Positions 1-5,224 of a DNA stretch of 5,750 nucleotides are shown in pieces. The notes under the pieces are model-generated. The model searched no databases. It was given only the letters and a program-made list of their open reading frames with translations, and was not told where the DNA came from. Location: positions 6,542-12,291 of the forward strand of contig DLGU01000219.1 in assembly GCA_002482865.1 (NCBI GenBank). Reading direction: 5' to 3'. Both the position numbers and the translations under genes were made by a program. The stretch is from Porphyrobacter sp. UBA7686 (GTDB lineage Bacteria; Pseudomonadota; Alphaproteobacteria; Sphingomonadales; Sphingomonadaceae). How positions within the stretch are numbered: the stretch's first letter is position 1; every line of letters begins with the position of its first letter.

Positions 1-5
1 ATCAT
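1..5 (-). CDS. Possible start of the next gene downstream of mnmG (probably rsmG), cut by the window edge
   Basis: On the minus strand the bases 5 to 2 read ATGA, so an ATG overlaps the TGA stop of mnmG by four bases. This is a classic translational-coupling junction. In alphaproteobacteria the gene after mnmG is normally rsmG (gidB, the 16S rRNA m7G527 methyltransferase), followed by parA and parB. Only the start codon and one or two following bases are inside the window, so the identity rests entirely on known gene order and not on any protein sequence. Confidence 0.3.
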
Positions 6-1864
6 GCCGCGCGCTGCCCGTTGGCGACGCGGCGGGCATGGACCAGCAGCGCAGAGAGCGCGGCAGGGGTCACGCCCGGTACGCGTCCCGCAGCCGCCAG
101 TGTTCCCGGAGCGGCTTTGGCCAGGCGCTCGACCATCTCATTGGAAAGACCTGGCACTTCGCCATAGGGGAAGTCAGACGCGAGCGGCAGCGCCTCGCTG
201 GCGCGCAAATCACGCAGTTCGGCGTCCTGCCGGGCGAGGTACGGTGCGTATGCGGCGTCCTCGGCCATTTCCTCGGCCAACAGCGGATCTAGCGCCGTCA
301 CTTCCCCAAGCCACGGCGCCAGCGCCTCCGGCGTGACGCCGTCATAGCGCAGCCATTCGGCCAACGATCGCTCGCCCTGATCACGGCGCACCGAAAGGCC
401 GAGATCGGCGAGTTCGCGCGCGTGGACCTTCTGCGAATGTTTCACGTGAAACATTTCACGGGTCGCTTCGCGGCGTTCCCACCACCGGCGGCGCTCTTCG
501 CCGATGCAGCCCGCCTCAACGCCCAGCCCGGTGAGGCGGGTCGCGGCGTTATTGGCGCGCAGGCGCAGGCGGTATTCAGCCCGGGCCGTGAGCATCCGGT
601 AGGGTTCGGACACGCCCTGCAAGGTCAAGTCGTCAACCATCACGGCGATATAGGAATTGGCGCGATCAAGCCGGGGTGCCAGCTTGCCGAGCGCCGCTGC
701 AGCGGCCTCAAGCCCTGCGACAAGCCCCTGTGCCGCGGCTTCCTCGTAACCGGTGGTCCCGTTGATCTGCCCCGCGCAGTAAAGCCCGGGGATCGCCCGC
801 AGCTGCAAATCGGGTGTCAGCGCGCGGGGATCGATGTGGTCATATTCCACCGCATAACCCGGCTGCACAATCACCACCCGCTCGCAGCCTGGCATCGTGC
901 GCACCACGGTCTCCTGCACATCGGTCGGGAGCGAGGTGCTGATGCCGTTGGGATAGACCATGTGCGTGTCCAGCCCCTCGGGCTCGAGGAACACCTGATG
1001 GCCTTCACGATCGCCAAAGCGGTGGATCTTGTCCTCGATTGAGGGGCAGTAACGCGGCCCCGCCGCCGCAATCGCGCCGGAGAACAGCGGCGAGCGGTGG
1101 AGATTGGCGCGGATCGCATCATGACCCGCCTGCGTGGTGCGGGTGATGGCGCAGAACACCTCGGGATTGACCCGGCGCGGGGTGAGGGAGGACATGGTCC
1201 ACGCCTCACCGTCCGAGGGTTGCTCTTCCAGCACGGCCCAATTGATCGTGCGGCCATCGAGACGCGGGGGTGTGCCGGTCTTGAGCCGCGCCATTGGCAG
1301 GTCGGCCCCGCGAAGTTGCTCAGCGAGCCGCTTGGCCGCGTTCTCGCCAATGCGGCCGCCCTCGTAGCGCTCCTCACCACGGAAAAGGACCCCGCCGAGG
1401 AACGTGCCCGTGCACAGGACAACGCGCGCGGCATTGAAGATCGTTCCGTCAGCCAGCTCCAGCCCAGCGACTCTGCCACCTTCCAGCACCAAGGCAGCGG
1501 CCTCACCCTGCACTAGCGTCAGGTTCGGTTGCGCGCGGACAATCGCCTGCACTGCCGCCTTGAACCGCACCCGATCAGCCTGCACGCGTGGGCCCCAAAC
1601 AGCGCTGCCCTTGGAGCGGTTGAGCATCCGGTAATGGATCGCCCCGGCATCCGCTGCGCGGCCGATCACCCCGTCGAGCGCGTCGACTTCGCGCACCAGA
1701 TGGCCCTTGCCCAGCCCGCCAATCGCCGGATTGCAGCTCATCGCGCCAATGGCGGTGAGATCGAAGCTCACCAAAGCAGTGCGCGCGCCCACGCGGGCCG
1801 CCGCGCAGGCAGCCTCAACCCCGGCGTGACCGCCACCGATGACGAGGACATCAAAGGAATGCAT
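2..1864 (-). CDS. mnmG: tRNA uridine-5-carboxymethylaminomethyl(34) synthesis enzyme MnmG (GidA)
   Basis: This is the cytoplasmic FAD enzyme that, with the GTPase MnmE, installs the (carboxymethyl)aminomethyl group on C5 of wobble uridine 34 in tRNAs. Numbering from the ATG at 1864 (620 aa; E. coli MnmG is about 629), the FAD-binding GGGHAG is at 10-15, [13 protein letters not shown] at 42-54 with the conserved Cys44, the family signature [11 protein letters not shown] at 269-279 with Cys273, and the second signature [16 protein letters not shown] at 365-380. The C-terminal MnmE/tRNA-interacting end (VPGLSNE near 570, RVPGVTPAA near 594) is intact. A TTG at 1900 would add 12 residues with no family resemblance; the ATG puts the nucleotide-binding motif nine residues from the N-terminus, as is usual, although neither start has a strong ribosome binding site. 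It follows mnmE with a gap of about 150 bp. Residues 471-476 (MFHVKH) are encoded by a perfect parS palindrome in the helical C-terminal region. Confidence 0.97.
   Translation of the reverse strand: MHSFDVLVIGGGHAGVEAACAAARVGARTALVSFDLTAIGAMSCNPAIGGLGKGHLVREVDALDGVIGRAADAGAIHYRMLNRSKGSAVWGPRVQADRVRFKAAVQAIVRAQPNLTLVQGEAAALVLEGGRVAGLELADGTIFNAARVVLCTGTFLGGVLFRGEERYEGGRIGENAAKRLAEQLRGADLPMARLKTGTPPRLDGRTINWAVLEEQPSDGEAWTMSSLTPRRVNPEVFCAITRTTQAGHDAIRANLHRSPLFSGAIAAAGPRYCPSIEDKIHRFGDREGHQVFLEPEGLDTHMVYPNGISTSLPTDVQETVVRTMPGCERVVIVQPGYAVEYDHIDPRALTPDLQLRAIPGLYCAGQINGTTGYEEAAAQGLVAGLEAAAAALGKLAPRLDRANSYIAVMVDDLTLQGVSEPYRMLTARAEYRLRLRANNAATRLTGLGVEAGCIGEERRRWWERREATREMFHVKHSQKVHARELADLGLSVRRDQGERSLAEWLRYDGVTPEALAPWLGEVTALDPLLAEEMAEDAAYAPYLARQDAELRDLRASEALPLASDFPYGEVPGLSNEMVERLAKAAPGTLAAAGRVPGVTPAALSALLVHARRVANGQRAA
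436..455. other. parS: parS site 1 (ParB-binding centromere palindrome) inside mnmG
   Basis: A 20-bp perfect palindrome whose central 16 bases (438-453) are TGTTTCACGTGAAACA, an exact match to the conserved bacterial parS consensus bound by the ParB helix-turn-helix domain. It lies within the mnmG coding sequence, where the minus strand reads it as Met471-Phe-His-Val-Lys-His476. The codons TTT, AAA and CAT are AT-rich compared with surrounding codons, consistent with selection on DNA sequence as well as on protein. Confidence 0.93.
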
Positions 1865-1918
1865 GCCGCCGCAGATAGGCTCCGGTGGGCGGATCGTCAA
1901 AGATGATTCGCCCCAGTC

Positions 1919-1940
1919 AAATGTTTCACGTGAAACATTT
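1919..1940. other. parS: parS site 2 in the mnmE-mnmG intergenic region
   Basis: A 22-bp perfect palindrome, the longest in the window, with the 16-base parS core TGTTTCACGTGAAACA at 1922-1937 flanked by AAA and TTT. It lies in non-coding DNA about 55 bp upstream of the mnmG ATG (19 bp upstream of the alternative TTG). It is probably the strongest ParB loading site here on sequence grounds. Its position also means that bound ParB could affect transcription entering mnmG. Confidence 0.95.
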
Positions 1941-1963
1941 CAGGCAAGGTCGCGGCCAATGTT

Positions 1964-1978
1964 TGTGGCTACGCCACA
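1964..1978. repeat. Small perfect inverted repeat between parS sites 2 and 3
   Basis: TGTGGC (1964-1969) and GCCACA (1973-1978) form a perfect 6-bp stem around a 3-base loop in the non-coding gap between mnmE and mnmG. On the minus strand, the direction of transcription, no T-run follows, so it does not look like a standard intrinsic terminator. It could be a hairpin in the mnmE-mnmG transcript or chance. No function is claimed. Confidence 0.35.
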
Positions 1979-1983
1979 GCTTC

Positions 1984-1999
1984 GCTTCCACGTGAAACA
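1984..1999. other. parS: parS site 3, degenerate left half, mnmE-mnmG intergenic region
   Basis: The core CACGTG and the whole right half (CACGTGAAACA, 1989-1999) match parS exactly, while the left half reads GCTTC where the consensus has TGTT(T/C). That gives 13 of 16 matches to TGTTTCACGTGAAACA, or 14 of 16 when the common C variant at position 5 is allowed. Its centre is 62 bp from the centre of the perfect site 2, close to six helical turns, so ParB dimers at both sites would lie on roughly the same DNA face. It ends 17 bp before the mnmE stop codon. Binding is likely weaker than at the other sites. Confidence 0.7.
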
Positions 2000-2016
2000 T
2001 TTTGGGGGCGCAGGGC

Positions 2017-3312
2017 TCACTTGCCGATGCAGAAGCGTCCGAACAGCGTGTCGAGCATATCCTCCGTGGTCGCCCGCCCGATCAACCGGTCAAACGCCAC
2101 GCGGGCCCGGCGCAGCTCTTCCGCGACTAGGAGCGGATCGGTGAGGCGCTTTGCCGCCCCCAGCGCCTCACCCGCCTCAGTCAACCGCGCGTGCTGGCGC
2201 GCGTTGAGCGCCGCTTCACCGGGCTTGGGCAGAGCGTCTCGCGCTGAAGCCACGAGAGTGGTCTTGAGACCCGACAGCCCCTCTCCGGTCGTCGCCGACA
2301 ATGTGAAGCGCGCTGCTACCTTTGCGACAAAGCCCGCACGATCGGCTTGGGCTGCAACCTCCCAGGCACCGTCAGGCCCTTCACCCTCTGGACCGAGCCA
2401 CAGCACCAGGTCAGCGCGCGTCAACTCACCTTTGGCCCGGTCGATGCCGATGGCCTCGATCTGGTCAGCCTCGACGCCCAGCTCGATCGCACGCAGGCCC
2501 GCTGTATCGACGAAGGTGAACGGCACGCCAGCAATCGCAACCGAGCGTTCGATCACATCGCGGGTGGTCCCAGCGATAGGCGAGGTGATCGCCGCCTCGC
2601 TTTCAACCAAGGCGTTGAATAGAGTTGATTTCCCGGCATTAGGCGGCCCTGCGAGCACCACACGATAGCCCTCGCCCAGCCGTTCGGAGCGTGGGCGAGC
2701 GAGCCATTCGCCAATCTCCGTCGCCAGCGCGCCAATGTTCCACGTGAAACATTCCGGCAGATCGGCGGAGTCTTCCTCGTCCGAGAAATCCAGCACGCCT
2801 TCGACTTCTGCGGACAACACCAGCACCCGCTCCCGCCAGCTTTCGACGTGGCGGGACAATGCCCCGCCGAGGTTAGCTAAAGCGGCGGCACGTTGCAGTT
2901 CGGTCTCCGCAGCGAGCAAATCGCCCAACCCTTCAGCCTCGGCCAGATCGATGCGGCCATTGGCGAAGGCGCGGCGGGTGAACTCGCCCGGCTCGGCTCG
3001 GCGGGTCTCAGGCAGCGCCGCCAGCGCTGCCTCCACCGCGGCAATCACCGCGCGGCCACCATGGCAGTGGAACTCGGCCAGATCCTCACCGGTCGCCGTG
3101 TTTGGGCCGGGAAACCACAGCACCAGCGCCTCATCCAGCAAAGCACCCGCACCATCCCGCAGCTTCGCCAGCGAGGCCCGCCGCGGCGCAGGCACCCTGC
3201 TCGCCAAGGCTTGCAAGGCGGCACGGGCCTGAGGTCCAGACACCCGGATCACACCCACGCCCGCAGGCGGCGCGCCGCTCGACAGCGCGAAGATTGTCGG
3301 CGTGGAATTCAT
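2017..3312 (-). CDS. mnmE: tRNA uridine-5-carboxymethylaminomethyl(34) synthesis GTPase MnmE (TrmE)
   Basis: A dimeric cytoplasmic GTPase that works with MnmG to modify wobble uridine 34 of tRNAs. The 431 residues (E. coli has 454) show the family layout: an N-terminal folate-binding TrmE domain (about 1-118, starting TIFALSSGAPPAGVGVIRVSG, with the FHCHGG and RAEPGEFTRRAFANGR motifs), a helical domain, and an inserted G domain at about 215-365. G1 is GPPNAGKS (222-229), G2 GTTRDV (248-253), G3 DTAGLR (269-274) and G5 SATTGEG (339-345). The chain ends in FCIGK, with the conserved Cys428 needed for modification. The G4 position reads AQAD (321-324) and not NKxD, and the segment before it is short; this is unusual for a guanine-specific GTPase. 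The ATG at 3312 lies seven bases after the stop of the DUF6489-like gene, suggesting one transcript. Residues 188-193 (CFTWNI) are encoded by a parS site. Confidence 0.97.
   Translation of the reverse strand: MNSTPTIFALSSGAPPAGVGVIRVSGPQARAALQALASRVPAPRRASLAKLRDGAGALLDEALVLWFPGPNTATGEDLAEFHCHGGRAVIAAVEAALAALPETRRAEPGEFTRRAFANGRIDLAEAEGLGDLLAAETELQRAAALANLGGALSRHVESWRERVLVLSAEVEGVLDFSDEEDSADLPECFTWNIGALATEIGEWLARPRSERLGEGYRVVLAGPPNAGKSTLFNALVESEAAITSPIAGTTRDVIERSVAIAGVPFTFVDTAGLRAIELGVEADQIEAIGIDRAKGELTRADLVLWLGPEGEGPDGAWEVAAQADRAGFVAKVAARFTLSATTGEGLSGLKTTLVASARDALPKPGEAALNARQHARLTEAGEALGAAKRLTDPLLVAEELRRARVAFDRLIGRATTEDMLDTLFGRFCIGK
2734..2753. other. parS: parS site 4 inside mnmE
   Basis: The 16 bases at 2736-2751 are TGTTCCACGTGAAACA, the common natural parS variant with C at position 5, and the flanks extend the symmetry to 20 bp with a single mismatched pair. 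It lies in the mnmE coding sequence just before the G domain, where the minus strand reads it as Cys188-Phe-Thr-Trp-Asn-Ile193. This is a different translation frame from the parS in mnmG. Confidence 0.92.
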
Positions 3313-3319
3313 CGCGGGG

Positions 3320-3583
3320 CTAGTCGGAGCCCTTCGCCCCGCCCGATCCGCCTTGCGCGGCCTTCATGCCGCTCTCGACGAAGCTCTGGAACAGCTTCAG
3401 CCCCACCTGCCCCATCGGCGCCAGGGCCGAGGCATATTGTTGCAACTGGTCAGGATTGGAGACGCCCTGCATCGCCTTCGTGATGTTGTCGACATAGACA
3501 TTATTCGCCGCTGACACGTCCGGCAGGCCCATGAAGCTGCGCGCTTCTTCGGGGGTGCAATCGACTTCGATGGTGATCTTCAT
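3320..3583 (-). CDS. Small DUF6489-like protein of unknown function
   Basis: An 87-residue soluble protein starting MKITIEVDCTPEEARSFMGL, which resembles the small alphaproteobacterial family I know as DUF6489. That assignment is from recall of the N-terminal pattern (a beta-strand, DCTPEEAR, then GLPDV), not from a search. The middle (about 30-75) looks helical with hydrophobic residues (MGQVGLKLFQSFVESGM), and the tail is Gly/Ser/Lys-rich. There is no signal peptide, transmembrane segment or catalytic motif. The ATG at 3583 is chosen because AAGGAG lies nine bases upstream and the longer in-frame extension looks like non-coding sequence. It is the first gene of the probable unit DUF6489-mnmE-mnmG and is divergent from the hydrolase gene. 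Its function is unknown. Confidence 0.85.
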   Translation of the reverse strand: MKITIEVDCTPEEARSFMGLPDVSAANNVYVDNITKAMQGVSNPDQLQQYASALAPMGQVGLKLFQSFVESGMKAAQGGSGGAKGSD

Positions 3584-3680
3584 GGCGCCGCTCTCCTTGC
3601 CCCTCATTTGCGCTTGGCAGCGCGGCAAGGCAAGAGATAGACGATACGCTAGACCCCCCGAGCCACGAGAGAGAGACCCC
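3584..3680. promoter_or_regulatory. Divergent intergenic region, probable promoters for the DUF6489-mnmE unit and the hydrolase unit
   Basis: This 97-bp gap separates divergent start codons, so promoters for both directions should be in or near it. On the plus strand TTGGCA (3614-3619) resembles a -35 box, but no convincing -10 follows at 16-18 bp. The hydrolase start is preceded by a purine-rich GAGAGAGA tract (about 3668-3675) that may serve as its ribosome binding site. No parS or obvious operator palindrome is present here. Confidence 0.35.
3593..3598 (-). promoter_or_regulatory. Ribosome binding site of the DUF6489-like gene
   Basis: The minus strand reads AAGGAG, nine bases before the ATG at 3583. 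It is the clearest Shine-Dalgarno sequence in the window and fixes that start in preference to upstream in-frame starts. Confidence 0.75.
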
Positions 3681-4379
3681 ATGAGCCTCAACGCAACCAT
3701 TCCCACGCTGGAAGCTGATGCCAGCTTTAGCGCCTATGTCGCCCGCCCCGAAGGGACGCCGCGTGCCGCGATTATCGTCATTCAGGAAATCTTCGGGGTG
3801 AACCCGGGCATCCGCCAGAAGTGCGACAGGCTGGCCGCCGAAGGCTATCTCGCGGTCGCGCCCGACCTGTTCTGGCGATTGGAGCCGGGGGTCGAGACCG
3901 ATCCCGATGTCCCCGCCGAGTTCGAGCGCGCCATCGGCATGATGGGCCAGTTCGATCAGGACGCAGGCATCCGCGATATCGAGGCGACGATCCACCATAT
4001 CCGCCGCACGTTGGGCGTCAGCAAGGTCGGCTGCGTTGGTTACTGCCTCGGTGGGCGGCTCGCATTCATGGCCGCGGCGCGCACGGATATCGATGCCAGC
4101 GTCGGCTATTACGGGGTCGGGATCGACGGGTTGCTGGGTGAGAAGCACGCCATTGCCCACCCGGTGATGCTGCACATCCCCACCAATGACGGCTTTGTTC
4201 CACGTGAAACACAGGCCGCGATGCACGCCGGGCTGGAGGATCACCCCAAGGTGACGCTGCACGATTACGAGGGGCTGGACCACGGCTTCGCGACCGAAAC
4301 CGGCCAGCGACGTGACGAGGCCGCCGCGACCCTCGCCGACAGCCGCACGGCTGCCTTCTTCGCCGAGCATCTCGGATGA
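3681..4379 (+). CDS. Dienelactone hydrolase family protein
   Basis: A 232-residue cytoplasmic alpha/beta-hydrolase. The dienelactone hydrolase catalytic set is complete: Glu36 in QEIFGVN, nucleophile Cys122 in GYCLGG, Asp170 in NDGFVP and His201 in LDHGFA. These positions almost coincide with Pseudomonas dienelactone hydrolase (Glu36, Cys123, Asp171, His202). The family hydrolyses lactone and ester bonds, classically 4-carboxymethylenebut-2-en-4-olide in chlorocatechol breakdown. No aromatic-degradation genes are nearby, so the real substrate is unknown. The start at 3681 follows a GAGAGAGA tract and gives the normal family length; there is no signal peptide. The stop overlaps the start of the NTF2-like gene as ATGA, so the two are probably translated together. 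A parS site is encoded directly after catalytic Asp170 (Phe172 to Thr177). Confidence 0.93.
   Translation: MSLNATIPTLEADASFSAYVARPEGTPRAAIIVIQEIFGVNPGIRQKCDRLAAEGYLAVAPDLFWRLEPGVETDPDVPAEFERAIGMMGQFDQDAGIRDIEATIHHIRRTLGVSKVGCVGYCLGGRLAFMAAARTDIDASVGYYGVGIDGLLGEKHAIAHPVMLHIPTNDGFVPRETQAAMHAGLEDHPKVTLHDYEGLDHGFATETGQRRDEAAATLADSRTAAFFAEHLG
4196..4211. other. parS: parS site 5 inside the dienelactone hydrolase gene
   Basis: The 16 bases TGTTCCACGTGAAACA are identical to the core of site 4. The plus strand reads them from the last base of Phe172 through Val-Pro-Arg-Glu-Thr177. This segment follows the catalytic Asp170 and matches the usual D-x-x-V-P-x-E pattern of the hydrolase family, so the DNA site fits the protein without an apparent cost. 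It is the outermost site on the right; none is seen from 4212 to 5750. Confidence 0.92.
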
Positions 4380-4774
4380 GCGGTCACGCAGGTCTCGCCC
4401 TGTGGCATGACTACATGATGGGCGGCAGCGATCCTGCCGTCCTGTCTGCCCTGCTTGCGGATGACGCGGTGTTCCACTCCCCCGTGGTGCACACCCCGCA
4501 GGCCGGCAAGGCGGTGGTGATGGCCTATCTGGTCGCCGCCTCGCACGTGCTGGGCAACGACAGCTTCCACTATGTCCGCGAGTTGGTGGACGGGGACGAG
4601 ATGATGCTCGAATTCGTGACCGAGCTAGACGGCATCACCATCAACGGGGTCGATATCATTCGCTTCAATGACGCAGGCCAGATCACGGATTTCAAGGTGA
4701 TGGTGCGACCGCTGAAAGCGATCAACAAGGTCTGGGAGATGATGGCATCGCAGCTAGCGGCGGCGAAGGGTTAA
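4376..4774 (+). CDS. NTF2-like / SnoaL-like small protein
   Basis: A 132-residue protein with the cone-shaped alpha+beta-barrel pattern of the NTF2/SnoaL superfamily: N-terminal helices (about 5-28), LLADDAVFHSPVVHTPQAGK (26-45), a helix with YLVAASHVLG (51-60), then beta strands ending in GVDIIRFNDAGQITDFKVMVRPLKAI (91-116). Family members include cyclases, isomerases, hydrolases and non-enzymatic binding proteins, so no reaction can be assigned. There is no signal peptide or membrane segment. Its ATG overlaps the hydrolase stop by ATGA, implying translational coupling and perhaps action on a related small molecule (inference). Its TAA stop overlaps the TAA of the convergent BLUF gene through the shared palindrome TTAA at 4771-4774. 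Confidence 0.88.
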   Translation: MSGHAGLALWHDYMMGGSDPAVLSALLADDAVFHSPVVHTPQAGKAVVMAYLVAASHVLGNDSFHYVRELVDGDEMMLEFVTELDGITINGVDIIRFNDAGQITDFKVMVRPLKAINKVWEMMASQLAAAKG

Positions 4775-5163
4775 TTCAGCACCGCGAAGTTGACGATCAT
4801 CTTGCGCACTTCGGGGTCCAGCCCCTCGGGCAGATCCCGTTCGAGCATGTCCCGGCGGCTTTCGATGCTTTCCGCGATCATTACCCGCTTCATCGCCCAG
4901 TCAGGGCAGGTCCGGGCATCGATCCCGCGGCGATCAAGCACCGAGACGCCGCTGTGGCGCGGGTCGGCAGTGATGGTGTCCATCAGGCCGGCGACCGCGC
5001 TCTCCTCGCCTTCCAGCAACTGGAGGAAGTTGCGGCCGTTGAACAGCAACAGCCCGGTGATCCCACGCTCCGGATTGTTGCGCGCGCTGGCGGCGAGGAT
5101 CGCGTCGACTTCCTCGCGCGGCAGGGTCGGCGCGGTGCTGATGTAGAGATATTGGCTAAGCAC
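4771..5163 (-). CDS. BLUF-domain blue-light sensor protein, short single-domain type
   Basis: BLUF domains bind FAD and sense blue light by rearranging hydrogen bonds around a Tyr-Gln pair. Numbering from the GTG at 5163 (130 aa), the photocycle residues are Tyr7 (YLYIS), Asn30 (ARNNPERGITGLLLF) and Gln48 (NFLQLLEG), and Trp89 and Met91 sit in DWAM as in PixD-type proteins. After the fold (about 2-95) there is only a short helical tail (about 98-130). No EAL, GGDEF or other output domain is present, so it probably signals by binding a partner. The GTG at 5163 places Tyr7 where the family expects it; a GTG at 5190 would add nine residues (139 aa) and lies in the arm of a GC-rich hairpin. It is 61 bp downstream of rho on the same strand and may be read from it. 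Confidence 0.9.
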   Translation of the reverse strand: MLSQYLYISTAPTLPREEVDAILAASARNNPERGITGLLLFNGRNFLQLLEGEESAVAGLMDTITADPRHSGVSVLDRRGIDARTCPDWAMKRVMIAESIESRRDMLERDLPEGLDPEVRKMIVNFAVLN

Positions 5164-5189
5164 GAATTCCCGTCCCTTTGACCTCTTCA

Positions 5190-5211
5190 CCGGGCCGACC
5201 CCATGGCCCGG
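5190..5211 (-). terminator. GC-rich hairpin downstream of rho, possible terminator
   Basis: CCGGGCC and GGCCCGG (arms 5205-5211 and 5190-5196) form a perfect seven-pair all-GC stem with an eight-base loop, 13 bases beyond the rho stop codon. No T-run follows on the minus strand, so it is not a canonical intrinsic terminator. It may slow transcription, protect the rho mRNA 3' end, or mask the upstream GTG of the BLUF gene. Confidence 0.35.
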
Positions 5212-5224
5212 ATCGGCAATTAAC

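Noticed and set aside
422..1042. Long plus-strand open frame opposite mnmG
   Set aside because: Antisense shadow in GC-rich DNA; it lies wholly within the strongly conserved mnmG gene, and its translation shows no recognisable domain.
2021..2668. Plus-strand 215-residue open frame opposite mnmE
   Set aside because: Ser/Ala/Arg-rich low-complexity translation typical of the antisense of a GC-rich gene; mnmE is unambiguous here.
3584..3706. N-terminal extension of the DUF6489-like protein by 41 residues
   Set aside because: It would bypass a strong AAGGAG site and start inside the divergent hydrolase gene; the extra residues do not resemble the family.
436..4211. Treating the repeated palindromes as a CRISPR array, mobile-element ends or transcription-factor operators
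   Set aside because: Spacing is irregular (62 to 1484 bp), three copies are inside genes, and the sequence is the exact parS consensus, so a partition role explains them better.
3501..4370. Minus-strand 289-residue open frame opposite the hydrolase
   Set aside because: The plus strand has the complete catalytic set of the hydrolase family, while this frame has no recognisable motif and overlaps the DUF6489-like gene.
4470..4477. TGTTCCAC, a parS left half
   Set aside because: The right half is absent (TCCCCCGT), and the bases simply encode the conserved VFHS segment of the NTF2-like protein.
4544..4549. Another CACGTG, inside the NTF2-like gene
   Set aside because: Only the six-base core matches; the flanks (TCG and CTG) lack the TGTT/AACA arms, so it is not called parS.
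5190..5211. Canonical rho-independent terminator after rho
   Set aside because: The stem is strong but no U-tract follows, so it is kept only as a low-confidence hairpin.
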